DNA of 44,569 nt, from positions 1-44,569 of the forward strand of contig JAJYTC010000016.1 of NCBI GenBank assembly GCA_021793275.1. Reading direction: 5' to 3'. Numbering within the stretch: the stretch's first letter is position 1; each line of letters begins with the position of its first letter. Of the stretch, positions 16,891 through 25,452 are shown piece after piece. The translations under genes were made by a program, and so were the position numbers. The notes under the pieces are model-generated. The model was not told where the DNA came from and did no database searches. It was given only the letters and a program-made list of their open reading frames with translations. Origin of the DNA: Deltaproteobacteria bacterium. GTDB lineage: Bacteria; Desulfobacterota; Syntrophobacteria; Syntrophobacterales; Syntrophobacteraceae.

Positions 16891-17589
16891 TCAACCATCG
16901 GCATTGTTATCCCGTTCAAGGCATCCGTCTTTCAGGCGGTAGACGTGATCGAAGCCCTTTATCATCCGTTCGTCATGGATCACCACGATCACGGCAGTCC
17001 GGTTTTCTCTTGCGATCTTTATCAGAATCTCCATTACCTTGGCGCCCCTTCCGGTATCGAGGGCTGCCGTGGGTTCATCTGCCAGGATCAATCGCGGGGT
17101 ATTGGCGAGCGCACGCGCGATGGCAACGCGCTGTTGCTCGCCGCCCGAGAGAAGGGCCGGAAGATTATCGGCCCTGTGAGCAATCTCCATGTACTCGAGT
17201 AGCTCCATGACCCGATGTTCAGCCTTTTTCCCCTTTATGCCTATGAGATTTAAGGGCAGAAGCACATTCTGTTTTGCAGTAAGAAACGGAATAAGATTGT
17301 GGGCCTGAAAGATGAAACCCACCTTTTCGCGCCGCAGGCGGCGGATATCGACCCCGGCCCAGCCGTTTTTCTGAAAGATCGTCTGTCCGTCGAACACGAT
17401 TTTGCCCTCGGTGGGATCAAGGATAAGGCTGATGCACAGCAGCAGGGTGGTCTTACCGGAGCCGCTCGGACCAAGCAGCGCCGCCAACTCGCCCTCAGAA
17501 ACCGAGAGGTTTATGTCCTGCAAGGCGCGCACTTCCAGGCGCCCTGAGCCGAAAATTTTACTCAACCCTTCTGTTCTCAGAGTTTCCAT
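16891..17589 (-). CDS. ABC transporter ATP-binding protein (LolD/DevA/MacB type)
   Basis: The 232-residue ATPase has Walker A GPSGSGKT (residues 40-47), Q-loop [13 protein letters not shown], signature [15 protein letters not shown], Walker [13 protein letters not shown] and the H-loop His in VVIHDE. It groups with MacB/LolD-type ATPases that energise FtsX-like permeases. It is the last gene of a block with permease, adaptor and TolC-like genes and begins one base after the permease stop. It should power mechanotransmission or efflux of an unknown substrate across both membranes. Confidence 0.92.
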   Translation of the reverse strand: METLRTEGLSKIFGSGRLEVRALQDINLSVSEGELAALLGPSGSGKTTLLLCISLILDPTEGKIVFDGQTIFQKNGWAGVDIRRLRREKVGFIFQAHNLIPFLTAKQNVLLPLNLIGIKGKKAEHRVMELLEYMEIAHRADNLPALLSGGEQQRVAIARALANTPRLILADEPTAALDTGRGAKVMEILIKIARENRTAVIVVIHDERMIKGFDHVYRLKDGCLERDNNADG

Positions 17590-18786
17590 TTAACCGCCCA
17601 AAGCTATTGCGGGCTGGGTTTTTAGCGCTCGCCGCAGCCCGAGAATGCTTGCAAGAATGCCTGCGGCTACAGCCACCGCGAATGTGATGGCATCATCGCG
17701 GGGGAGCAGGAGGATGCGCCTCGGAAATTTGGAGTACGTGTTACTTATCAGGACAAGGCCGAACAGGAAGGCGCTCACAGTAAGGAGCAAAGACTGTTCC
17801 ATCACCAGCCTCACAATTTGGCGGTCGGGGGCGCCTATCAGTTTCATGACAGCGATGCTTCGGATTTTTTCCGTCGTAAACATATAGATCACGAGCGAAA
17901 TTATGACCACGGAGATGGTGAGAAGGAGCATTCTGAAGAGCAGAAGCTGATGGAGCATGTTGGTCAGCCTGCCTTTAAGCACAAGCCCGACTTCCTCCTT
18001 TGTGGTGTAAGCATTCAGATAGAGCCATTTTTCAATCAAATGGGCCGTCTGCCCACGACTTACCCCCGGCTTTAGCCTTACGAGCACTGCGTTTATGATA
18101 TGCGTGTCGGGCTGCAGGGGGCCCAGCAGTTTTTGGGCCTTGCCCGGAGTAAGCCAGCTCTGCGCTGAAAGGGTCCGGAGAAGTCTTTCCCGTTCGTTGC
18201 GCACTTCTTCGTTATCCGGCTGATACAGGACTTCCTGGGCATCGTGCAAAGAAAGATAGACTATCGGGTCGCCGTCAGGGTCCACGGCATCGTTTGTAAG
18301 GCCGACAACGGTATAGGTATGAAGCCCCAGGCGGATTCTATCCCCGAGATGTGCGCCAAGTTTAACATTGGCAACCATTTCATAGTGCGCCTGCTCGATC
18401 GGCCTTCCGGCGACGATATTTTTCGGCCCGCCGAGGCCACCGAAAACATCGTATCCCACGATGCTAAAATGCCTGTTTTCGCCGTCCACCATCCTTTCCA
18501 CGGTATAAAAGATAAACGGACTCGCCTTTTCAACTCCCGGAACAGATTGGACGCTGTAGTGGAAAAATTCGGGTAAGCTTGATTCTTCATTGAAAGGTCC
18601 GCCCCGGTATCTTTGGACAACCCAAAGGTCCGGGTCTGTAACCTTGATCAGGGCCGTCCCCTCGTAAATAACGCCGCGATATATACCGTTCATTGCCAGC
18701 ACGATCCCGAAGAGCAGCCCTACCCCGACCACCGTGGCGATAAATCGGCCTTTGTGATGCTTTAGATCTTGAACCGCCAGGTCCAT
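17590..18786 (-). CDS. FtsX/MacB-type ABC permease (DevC-like)
   Basis: The 398-residue membrane protein has one N-terminal transmembrane helix (about 14-34), a large periplasmic domain and three C-terminal helices (around 280-305, 330-350 and 370-390) in the FtsX domain. This arrangement belongs to the DevC/MacB permeases. The start codon overlaps the stop of the adaptor gene, showing translational coupling. With its ATPase and adaptor it forms the inner-membrane part of a tripartite exporter. The substrate is unknown; DevBCA exporters move glycolipids, other relatives move peptides or macrolides. Confidence 0.88.
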   Translation of the reverse strand: MDLAVQDLKHHKGRFIATVVGVGLLFGIVLAMNGIYRGVIYEGTALIKVTDPDLWVVQRYRGGPFNEESSLPEFFHYSVQSVPGVEKASPFIFYTVERMVDGENRHFSIVGYDVFGGLGGPKNIVAGRPIEQAHYEMVANVKLGAHLGDRIRLGLHTYTVVGLTNDAVDPDGDPIVYLSLHDAQEVLYQPDNEEVRNERERLLRTLSAQSWLTPGKAQKLLGPLQPDTHIINAVLVRLKPGVSRGQTAHLIEKWLYLNAYTTKEEVGLVLKGRLTNMLHQLLLFRMLLLTISVVIISLVIYMFTTEKIRSIAVMKLIGAPDRQIVRLVMEQSLLLTVSAFLFGLVLISNTYSKFPRRILLLPRDDAITFAVAVAAGILASILGLRRALKTQPAIALGG

Positions 18787-19937
18787 CAGTCATCCTTATT
18801 GGCAATAATTTTCGGCCGCACTTTAATCCCCTGTTCGATCCCGACGGGATTCACAATCACCATCTCGCCGGCTCTCAAGCCCTTTAGTATGGCCACCCGC
18901 CCTCCTTGACGCAATCCCGGGGCTACCGGGCAAAAGTTCGCGCGGCCGCCTGCGGCAACAAAGACCCCTTTTGAGCCGTTTCGCTCAGTAACAGCGGAGA
19001 GCGGGACGGCCGGGGCATCCTGGCGGCCGGTCTCAATATAGACTTCGGTTTCCTCCCCGATTGTAATCGGCTTCGGCAGTTCATCGAATTTTACATCCAC
19101 TTCAAGCTCTCGGGTGACAGTATCGGCTTGCCTGTTCAGCCGGACCACCTTGCCGGGATAAGACTTTCCCGAACGCAGTTTAATCACTGCCTTTTGTCCG
19201 ACCTTTAGCAAACCCAGTTTGGTTTCGTCTATCCAGGAGGCGGCCCATATCTGGTAGTCGACCATCTGAAAGATTGGGGTTCCGGGATTTATGATGTCGC
19301 CTATTTCAGCAGTTCGGACAGTGATGAGTCCATCCATGGGTGCAAGGATGCGCGTATAGCCGAGGAGAGCTTCAGCCGTACGGCTCTCCGACTCCGCCTG
19401 ATTAAGCGCCGCCTTTGACGCCTTTACGGTCGCTTCATTGGCGGCAACATCGCTTTGGGCCACGCGCAGGGCGGCTTTGGTTATATCGAAGGCGGCCGCC
19501 GAGATATATCCCGGCTTAAAAACCTCGAGATCTCTCTGATAATTGCTTTGGGCCAAAAGAAGATTTGCCCGCGATTTAACCAAATCCGCCTTTGCCCGGG
19601 CCAGATCACGCTGTGCGCGGCTTCGCGCCCATCGGGCGGAAGCCTCACGGTGCCTTAGCTCGGCGGAATCGAGTTCGGCCAGGAGCTGTCGCTTCTTTAC
19701 CCTTTCTCCCTGGTCGGCATAGAGTTTTTCGAGAATGCCTGTAATCTTTGCGCTCACCGCAACCGGCACCTTTGCCTGCACCGTGCCCGGCCCCTGGACG
19801 ATGTCCCGGATTTGCACCTTTTTCACTATGGCTACGGTAACGGGCGCTCGGTACAAAAAAACTCTGTAGCCGACAAAAATAACGACCAGTGCGGCGATAA
19901 TTCCGACTGCGATTTTTTTCCTGCCCGGCGGTTTCAT
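18786..19937 (-). CDS. HlyD/DevB-type periplasmic adaptor subunit
   Basis: The 383-residue membrane-fusion protein starts with an N-terminal transmembrane helix (about 9-28). Then come a lipoyl/barrel half (PVAVSAKITGILEKLYADQGERV) and a long alpha-helical hairpin (about 100-200, many Ala, Lys and Arg repeats). The second lipoyl half (APMDGLITVRTAEIGDIINPG) and a beta-barrel domain follow. It bridges the ABC permease to the outer-membrane TolC-like channel encoded just upstream. Confidence 0.9.
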   Translation of the reverse strand: MKPPGRKKIAVGIIAALVVIFVGYRVFLYRAPVTVAIVKKVQIRDIVQGPGTVQAKVPVAVSAKITGILEKLYADQGERVKKRQLLAELDSAELRHREASARWARSRAQRDLARAKADLVKSRANLLLAQSNYQRDLEVFKPGYISAAAFDITKAALRVAQSDVAANEATVKASKAALNQAESESRTAEALLGYTRILAPMDGLITVRTAEIGDIINPGTPIFQMVDYQIWAASWIDETKLGLLKVGQKAVIKLRSGKSYPGKVVRLNRQADTVTRELEVDVKFDELPKPITIGEETEVYIETGRQDAPAVPLSAVTERNGSKGVFVAAGGRANFCPVAPGLRQGGRVAILKGLRAGEMVIVNPVGIEQGIKVRPKIIANKDD

Positions 19938-19954
19938 ATCCTGGCCTCGCTTCT

Positions 19955-21352
19955 TTACTTTGTTCCGGGTAGAGGGGCGCCAAGGACCTGCCTGATCCGC
20001 GCCCGGGCGATTTCATAGTCCGCCATATATCTTACGAGAGTAAACCGGGAAGCGGTAAGGTCCACCTGGGCCTGGAGCACGTCAAGGCCGATCGCTTTAC
20101 CGTTTCGGTAAAGCGCCTTGGCGCTTGCGTATGCTTCTTCATTCGTGGCGACCGTCTGCCGAGTGTCGATCACGCCGTTTCTGGCGTTTTCCATATCCTG
20201 CCAGGCCGTTGCAAGGTCGATTTTCAGGCTGTTGAGCCTGTCACGCTTTTTCTCGATTGATTGAATCTGCCTGGAATCGGCTGCCGCGACCTGCGCCCTT
20301 CTTAGTCCGCCTTCAAAAAGCGGAAACTCTACAAATACGCCTGCCAGCCACTCCCCTCCGGTTCCTGCCGGGTCCTCGTAACGCGTCCCGAGATCACCCT
20401 GTAAGCTCAGCGTCGGGTAATAGCTGCCCTTTGCGGCACCGACCGATGCCTCGCTCTGCTTTATCTGAAGATTCAATTCCCTGATCTCCGGATTTCGTTC
20501 GAGCGCCTCCTGCCACAGCGAGTCTATGCCGGGCGGGGGAACAAGAGAACGAGGGAGCCGGCCCTTTATATCGGCTTCCGTCTTCTCTTTGAGGCCAATG
20601 GTTCTCGCCAGAATTTCAAGGGCAAGACGCAGAGCGTTTTCCGCAACGACCTGCGCTTGCTCGGCGTCCGAGACCTGGGATTTTGCCCGAAAAAAATCCA
20701 GCTTCGTAACCTTGCCCGCTTTAAAAAAAGCTACCGTTAACATCAAGAACCCCCGCCGTTGCTCCAAGGCCTTTCGAGCCACCTTGAGGTTTTCTTTGGA
20801 TTCCAGGACACGATAAAAAGCCTGCGATACCTCGTAGGCCACTTCATCCCCAATCCGCACAGCTTCCTGCTTTTGCGCCTGCGCTCCGATCTTCGCGGCT
20901 TTTGTGTTGTAGTAAGCTTGGCCCCCGTTAAACAGAAGTTGTGAGGCGGAAATGCCGGCAAATCCTTCAGCCGAATCGGGGGTTATTGATTTTGGCCGCC
21001 CGACCCCCGGAAGTAATCGGTTTGGGTCCAGTTGCTCATAGTAGGATGAAGCGATAAGCTGTGGGAAGAACCGGGACTTGGCAGCGCGGTAGTCGGCTGT
21101 GAGTTCCCGGATTTTTTCGACTGCCTCTCCGAGGGCAGGATTGTACCTGTGCGCAAGCGCAAGACAATCTTCAAGAGATAGCGAGCGGTAGTCGAGGTTA
21201 TGCGATGTTTGTGCGCAGTGGGCCTCAATGGTCGAAGACCCAAGGGCGAATAATAAAGTAAAAAGCATTGCCGCCACGTTGAATAGCCTTTGGCGTTTAA
21301 CGCCCGATCTTCGGCCGGTAATCCTCAGCTTTTCCGATGTGGTTCGATTCAT
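19955..21352 (-). CDS. TolC-family outer-membrane efflux protein
   Basis: The 465-residue protein has an N-terminal signal peptide (about residues 19-47, hydrophobic core LFNVAAMLFTLLFALGSS). Two duplicated OEP regions follow, each built from long alternating helices and beta strands, such as RSLSLEDCLALAHRYNPAL and LQGDLGTRYEDPAG. It should form a trimeric channel crossing the outer membrane and the periplasm. The adaptor starts 17 bp after its stop codon and chrA ends 18 bp before its start, so all these genes are likely one transcript. Confidence 0.9.
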   Translation of the reverse strand: MNRTTSEKLRITGRRSGVKRQRLFNVAAMLFTLLFALGSSTIEAHCAQTSHNLDYRSLSLEDCLALAHRYNPALGEAVEKIRELTADYRAAKSRFFPQLIASSYYEQLDPNRLLPGVGRPKSITPDSAEGFAGISASQLLFNGGQAYYNTKAAKIGAQAQKQEAVRIGDEVAYEVSQAFYRVLESKENLKVARKALEQRRGFLMLTVAFFKAGKVTKLDFFRAKSQVSDAEQAQVVAENALRLALEILARTIGLKEKTEADIKGRLPRSLVPPPGIDSLWQEALERNPEIRELNLQIKQSEASVGAAKGSYYPTLSLQGDLGTRYEDPAGTGGEWLAGVFVEFPLFEGGLRRAQVAAADSRQIQSIEKKRDRLNSLKIDLATAWQDMENARNGVIDTRQTVATNEEAYASAKALYRNGKAIGLDVLQAQVDLTASRFTLVRYMADYEIARARIRQVLGAPLPGTK

Positions 21353-21370
21353 GAATCATTTCCCACGATA

Positions 21371-22540
21371 TCAGAATAAAAATACCGACAAGACCGCGCT
21401 TGCGAGTACGACATAGACCATGTCCACCTTCTTTAGCAGGGCGATCAGCACTAATAGCCCCAAAAATGCCTTGAGGATGTCCCAGTGAACTGCCGATGAA
21501 AATTTAAACGTCACAAAGAGCAAAAGGCCTACAAAGGAGGCGACTATACCTTTTGTGGCTTTGAGGAAGTAGGCGGAGCTTTTCAGCTTGTCCATTATCG
21601 GTGAAAGAACGATCACCATAAAGAAGGAGGGGGTGAACATCGCCGCTGTCGCCACAAGTGCGCCTGCTATCCGATGAGTCAAATATCCTACAAATGTCGA
21701 TGTGATGACTATCGGCCCCGGCGTGACCTGTCCCAGGACTATCCCGTCCATAAAGGTTCTATTGTCCATCCATCTTCTTACGCCAACGACCTCGTGGAGC
21801 ATAAGCGGAATGGAGGCAAAACCTCCGCCGAAGGCGAAAAGATCGATCTTCATCATCAGCGCGGCCAGGCTGAAGAGTTTCCTGTCTATGAGATTCAATG
21901 CGAGGAGGGCGGCAATCATAAGCAGCAGCAGCGCAGCGATCTCCTTGACGTAACGCCTGCCGTGGCTTTTTTGAGTTTTGATTGATGGAATATTTCCTGC
22001 GCTTCGCGGGAACAGAATGCCGACCAGGGCGGCGCCAACGATTATAATGAAGGGACTGACCCCAACCCAAAAGAGAACGGCCGCCGTAACGGCAAAGGCG
22101 ACGTCTTCGTAATGGTTGAACGTGCTCCTGCCAAAAGTCCAGGTGGCGTTCGCAACGACCGCGCACACCAGCACCTGGAGACCGGTGAAAAGCGATGCGA
22201 CCTTCGGGACGCCATGGTATGCGACATAAAGCGAGGATAGAATCATCATGAAAATGAATGCAGGCAGACCAAACCCGATATACGACAGCAGTGCGCCCGG
22301 CACTCCTCCCGCCTTCATGCCGACATAGGCGGCAGCCTGCATGGCGGTCGCACCGGGAACGGATTGGCAGAGGACGACGCCGTCTTTAAAGGTCTGCGCG
22401 TCGAGCCACTTATGCCGATCCACGGCCATTTCCCTGATATATGCGATCATGGCCGGACCGCCGAAGGCTGTAAGGCCAAGCCTCAGGAACGAGATGAACA
22501 GTTTGCGCCCGGAGGGATGGTTTTCAATGGAATCGTTCAA
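21371..22540 (-). CDS. chrA: Chromate transporter ChrA
   Basis: The 389-residue protein is a CHR-family inner-membrane exporter. It shows the duplicated halves typical of long ChrA: LTAFGGPAMIAYIREMAV with CQSVPGATAMQAAAY, and FAFGGGFASIPLMLHEVV with GQVTPGPIVITSTFVGY. About ten hydrophobic segments are visible. It normally extrudes chromate by proton-coupled transport. It is the first gene of the minus-strand block, upstream of tolC and the ABC genes, and is divergent from a Crp/Fnr regulator with two palindromes between them. An oxyanion other than chromate is possible. Confidence 0.92.
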   Translation of the reverse strand: MNDSIENHPSGRKLFISFLRLGLTAFGGPAMIAYIREMAVDRHKWLDAQTFKDGVVLCQSVPGATAMQAAAYVGMKAGGVPGALLSYIGFGLPAFIFMMILSSLYVAYHGVPKVASLFTGLQVLVCAVVANATWTFGRSTFNHYEDVAFAVTAAVLFWVGVSPFIIIVGAALVGILFPRSAGNIPSIKTQKSHGRRYVKEIAALLLLMIAALLALNLIDRKLFSLAALMMKIDLFAFGGGFASIPLMLHEVVGVRRWMDNRTFMDGIVLGQVTPGPIVITSTFVGYLTHRIAGALVATAAMFTPSFFMVIVLSPIMDKLKSSAYFLKATKGIVASFVGLLLFVTFKFSSAVHWDILKAFLGLLVLIALLKKVDMVYVVLASAVLSVFLF

Positions 22541-22681
22541 CGTGATTTACCTGCCGTTGAATTCAAGTCGGTCTTTGCCGATATTTTGCAGGCCCATCGA
22601 CTCGGCCCGAACCGGGCCAATCCGCCGTTGAGGAAAACTCTTCTCACCTTCTGACAGTAAACTTGTTAGCCAACTGAGAGT

Positions 22682-22729
22682 ATGATTAAGATCATATATC
22701 CTGAAATTTTTTAGATCGATTTTAATCGA
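22682..22729. promoter_or_regulatory. Two FNR/CRP-like operator palindromes between chrA and the regulator
   Basis: ATGAT-TAAG-ATCAT occupies 22682-22695 and TCGAT-TTTA-ATCGA occupies 22716-22729. Both are perfect five-base inverted repeats with a four-base spacer, like FNR-type sites (TTGAT-N4-ATCAA). They lie between the divergent chrA and Crp/Fnr genes and their centres are 34 bp apart. Confidence 0.6.
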
Positions 22730-22759
22730 GAAGGCGATTAACACCAAGAGGAACCAATC

Positions 22760-23407
22760 ATGATGAAAAAACTCCCCATGTTTTCGGAGGTCTCCGCGGA
22801 CCTTCTCACTCGCCTGAAAGCCATCTCAAAGCAGATTTCAGTAAGAAAGGGGGCCCTCCTTTTTTCTCCGGGGGACGCAGCCCATGGATTTTTTGCGGTG
22901 CTGGAAGGAGCGGTTCGCGTCTATAGAGTTTCTCCCAAAGGCAAGGAGATTTCCTTTGAGATCGCATGCGCGGGGCAGACCTTTGCAGAGGCAAGCCTTT
23001 TTTCGGATGAGTACCGGTGCTGTGCTCAAGCGCTGAAAGAAAGCACGGTCTGTCTGATTCGAAAAGATGCTTTCCTGGAGCTGATCCGCAAAGACCCCCA
23101 ATTTGCCACTGATTGGCTCCATTTTCTTTCTCTTAAAGTCATTCACCTTCATCAGCGGATCGAAGAGCTTTCCTTAAAACCTCCCGGAGCGCGAATTGCG
23201 AGCTACATCCTTTTCCTTTCGGAAATCCAGAACAGCCAGACCGTTGCGCTCCCGGTGCATAAAAAATCCATTGCAACCCTCCTTGGCATGACCCATGAGA
23301 CATTCTACCGTACGGCAAAGGAGCTTGAAGACGTGGGCATGGTGCGCTTTGATGGGCAAAAGATAGATATCATGGATCGTTCACTCCTGGAGGGGCTGGT
23401 GGAATGA
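22760..23407 (+). CDS. Crp/Fnr-family transcription regulator
   Basis: The 215-residue protein has an intact cyclic-nucleotide-binding-type domain (about residues 1-120, with GALLFSPGDAAHGFFAVLEG and GQTFAEASLFSDE). It also has a dimerisation helix and a winged HTH (KKSIATLLGMTHETFYRTAKELEDVGMV, about 165-195). It lacks an N-terminal Cys cluster, so it is more like Dnr/NnrR or other heme- or ligand-sensing members than oxygen-sensing Fnr. It diverges from the chrA-tolC-ABC block and probably controls that block and itself through the twin palindromes upstream. The signal is unknown; redox, nitric oxide or metal stress are options. Confidence 0.9.
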   Translation: MMKKLPMFSEVSADLLTRLKAISKQISVRKGALLFSPGDAAHGFFAVLEGAVRVYRVSPKGKEISFEIACAGQTFAEASLFSDEYRCCAQALKESTVCLIRKDAFLELIRKDPQFATDWLHFLSLKVIHLHQRIEELSLKPPGARIASYILFLSEIQNSQTVALPVHKKSIATLLGMTHETFYRTAKELEDVGMVRFDGQKIDIMDRSLLEGLVE

Positions 23408-23500
23408 GAAAGGGTATGGCCGTCTCTTCGACGGTTATAAAGAGGTGACCCTGAAATCAGCATCTCGCGCACTAAGGTGTGTGAGCTTGGATTAACAAAA

Positions 23501-23739
23501 AATGCCCGCCGGAGAGGAACATCCATGAAGGACCCCTCCGGGGGCATTACCGTACTATGCGATCGAATAAGCCCTTGCATGAAACTTCAGGAGCCTTTTG
23601 AGGCCGTGGACCCCGGCTTAAAACTTGCCGGGGTGACGAATTTGCCTTGCCGGGGCGACGAACTTGGGTTTCATTTTCGTTCAAACCGCATCCGAGGACG
23701 TGGCGGCGTCGCTGGACCCCGGAAATTACTTCCGGGGTC
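23501..23739. repeat. Cluster of GC-rich hairpins in a convergent intergenic region
   Basis: Between the regulator gene and metF lie three inverted repeats. AATGCCC-CCGGAG/CTCCGG-GGGCATT is at 23501-23548. CCCCGGC/GCCGGGG is at 23611-23633. GACCCCGGAA/TTCCGGGGTC is at 23715-23739. A roughly 20-base unit, TTGCCGGGGTGACGAATTTG, is also tandemly repeated with two changes near 23625-23668. None has a T run; they may be RNA-stabilising elements or dispersed repeats. Confidence 0.5.
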
Positions 23740-23761
23740 GGTATAAAGGACCAATTTAGAA

Positions 23762-24697
23762 TTATTCAACCTTGGGTCTTGGCAGCAGACCGGCCCGTTC
23801 GGCGATCTCAGGCACCCTGTGCTCCCACTCGATGGCCATCAGGTGGACGCCTGCGATGCCCTCCATTTGTTTGAATTCCTCGATCTGCTCGAGGGTTATC
23901 TTGATCCCTTCCTCCGCAACTTTTCCTTTGCCCGCCCCCTCGAGTCGTTTGATAATGGAATCGGGTACATCCATGCCGGGAACGGATTTGGCCATGTGCT
24001 TGGCCATACCGACGCTCTTCATGGGCGTCAAGCCGGCCAGAATATAGCATCGCTCATGGAGGCCCATATCTACCACCTGTTTCATGAACTCCCGGAATCT
24101 ATCCATATTGTAGATGCATTGCGTCTGGACAAAATCGGCGCCCGCGGCGATTTTTTTGGCCAATCGGCGCACTCTGAACGCACTGGGTTCGGCGAACGGG
24201 TTGCAGGCGGCGCCGATAAAAAGCTTGGGATTTTTATCGATATCCTCGCCGTTTAGAAACTTGCCATCGTCCCTCATCGTCTTAACCATACTGAGCAGTT
24301 GCATCGAATCCAGGTCGTAGACATTTTTCGACTCCGGATGGTTGCCGAATCTTTGATGATCTCCGGAGAGGCAAAGCATATTGCGGACACCGACGGAGTA
24401 GACGCCCAGAATGTCACTTTGCATGGCCAGACGGTTGCGGTCCCTGCAGACCATCTGGAAATTGGGCTCAAGCCCCATCTGCATGAGGATCAGCGAAGCC
24501 GCCCAACTCGACATCCGCACGACCGCCGTCTGATTGTCCGTCACATTGACGCTATCGACCTTCCCAACTAAATGGGACCCTTTTTCTTTAAGGTGCTCGA
24601 TATTAGCACCCTTCGGGGGGCCGCACTCTCCGGTCAGAGCAAAATGCCCCGCCTTAAGAACCTTTTCCAAATTGCTTCCGGACCTCAACTCACTCAT
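23762..24697 (-). CDS. metF: Methylene-tetrahydrofolate reductase MetF
   Basis: The enzyme reduces 5,10-methylene-THF to 5-methyl-THF (or runs the reverse) with FAD in a TIM barrel. Family words seen are ALTGECGPPKG near the N-terminus, SVNVTDNQTAVVRMSS, LCLSGDHQRFGNHPESKNVYDLDSMQL, FIGAACNPFAEPS and FVQTQCIYNMDRF. The ATG at 24697 is chosen because GGGAGG lies just upstream; an alternative GTG at 24751 would add 18 residues and overlap the metV stop. It is the last gene of the hdrC-hdrB-hdrA-mvhD-metV-metF operon. Its partner MetV lies immediately upstream, as in acetogen MetVF complexes. Confidence 0.95.
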   Translation of the reverse strand: MSELRSGSNLEKVLKAGHFALTGECGPPKGANIEHLKEKGSHLVGKVDSVNVTDNQTAVVRMSSWAASLILMQMGLEPNFQMVCRDRNRLAMQSDILGVYSVGVRNMLCLSGDHQRFGNHPESKNVYDLDSMQLLSMVKTMRDDGKFLNGEDIDKNPKLFIGAACNPFAEPSAFRVRRLAKKIAAGADFVQTQCIYNMDRFREFMKQVVDMGLHERCYILAGLTPMKSVGMAKHMAKSVPGMDVPDSIIKRLEGAGKGKVAEEGIKITLEQIEEFKQMEGIAGVHLMAIEWEHRVPEIAERAGLLPRPKVE

Positions 24698-24747
24698 TCC
24701 TGGACTTCCTCCCTGACTAACCGCAAATGAAAACGACATTGTCGAGA

Positions 24748-25446
24748 TCACGCCGCCTTGCCTGCGGCAGTCTCATTGCCCGTTTTCATATCTTCCCGCA
24801 CCTGTTTTCGCGGTCCGCCGTCCCTCGAATGGCTCCAGTTCTTGACCGGAATTTGAGCATCGAGAAGATCCAAACGACCCTGCCCCTCGAGACGGTCATA
24901 AATCAATTGCCATGCACAGGGGACCTCGCTGTTGATCTCACAGCTCCCCTTATTGCTTCCACCACAGGGACCATTCATGAGAGACTTCGAACAGCGTATG
25001 ATGGGGCAGATACCGCCCGTGAGGTGCAAAATGCAGTCTCCACACATCATACAGCGCTCGCTGAATACTCCCGGGGCATCCACAACCCCTATAAAAGTCG
25101 TATTGAGTGCCGGCAGGACAGTTTTTTCGGGAAACTTTTCTCCCAGAAACTGCACCCCGGCGCCGCATGCCATGGAAAGTACGGCATCGGCTTTTCTGAT
25201 GTCCTCGGCGACACTTTTAAAGTACTCATGTTCGCACTGCCGCTCGATTCCACCATCTTGAATTTCTATTGTCACGCCCTCTTGTTTGGCCTTCAGGCGC
25301 AGCAGGGACCCGAGGATTTGCGCCTCCTTGTTCCCCCCCTCGTGACAGACCGCAACACAGGTATTGCAGCCGAATACGAGAATACTCCCGTAAGCTTTCA
25401 CCATATCCCAAATCTGTTCAAATGGCTTCTGTTTGCCGACGATCAT
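24748..25446 (-). CDS. metV: MetV, Fe-S/zinc partner of methylene-THF reductase
   Basis: The 232-residue protein corresponds to the MetF-C domain protein MetV, which in acetogens binds MetF and carries Fe-S clusters. Cys words are GCNTCVAVCHEGG near the N-terminus, CGAGVQFLGE in the middle, and CMMCGDCILHLTGGICPI then CSKSLMNGPCGG near residues 150-190. It starts six bases after the mvhD stop and ends where the metF region begins. It probably connects the HdrABC-MvhD electron module to MetF. Confidence 0.92.
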   Translation of the reverse strand: MIVGKQKPFEQIWDMVKAYGSILVFGCNTCVAVCHEGGNKEAQILGSLLRLKAKQEGVTIEIQDGGIERQCEHEYFKSVAEDIRKADAVLSMACGAGVQFLGEKFPEKTVLPALNTTFIGVVDAPGVFSERCMMCGDCILHLTGGICPIIRCSKSLMNGPCGGSNKGSCEINSEVPCAWQLIYDRLEGQGRLDLLDAQIPVKNWSHSRDGGPRKQVREDMKTGNETAAGKAA

Positions 25447-25452
25447 GCCATG

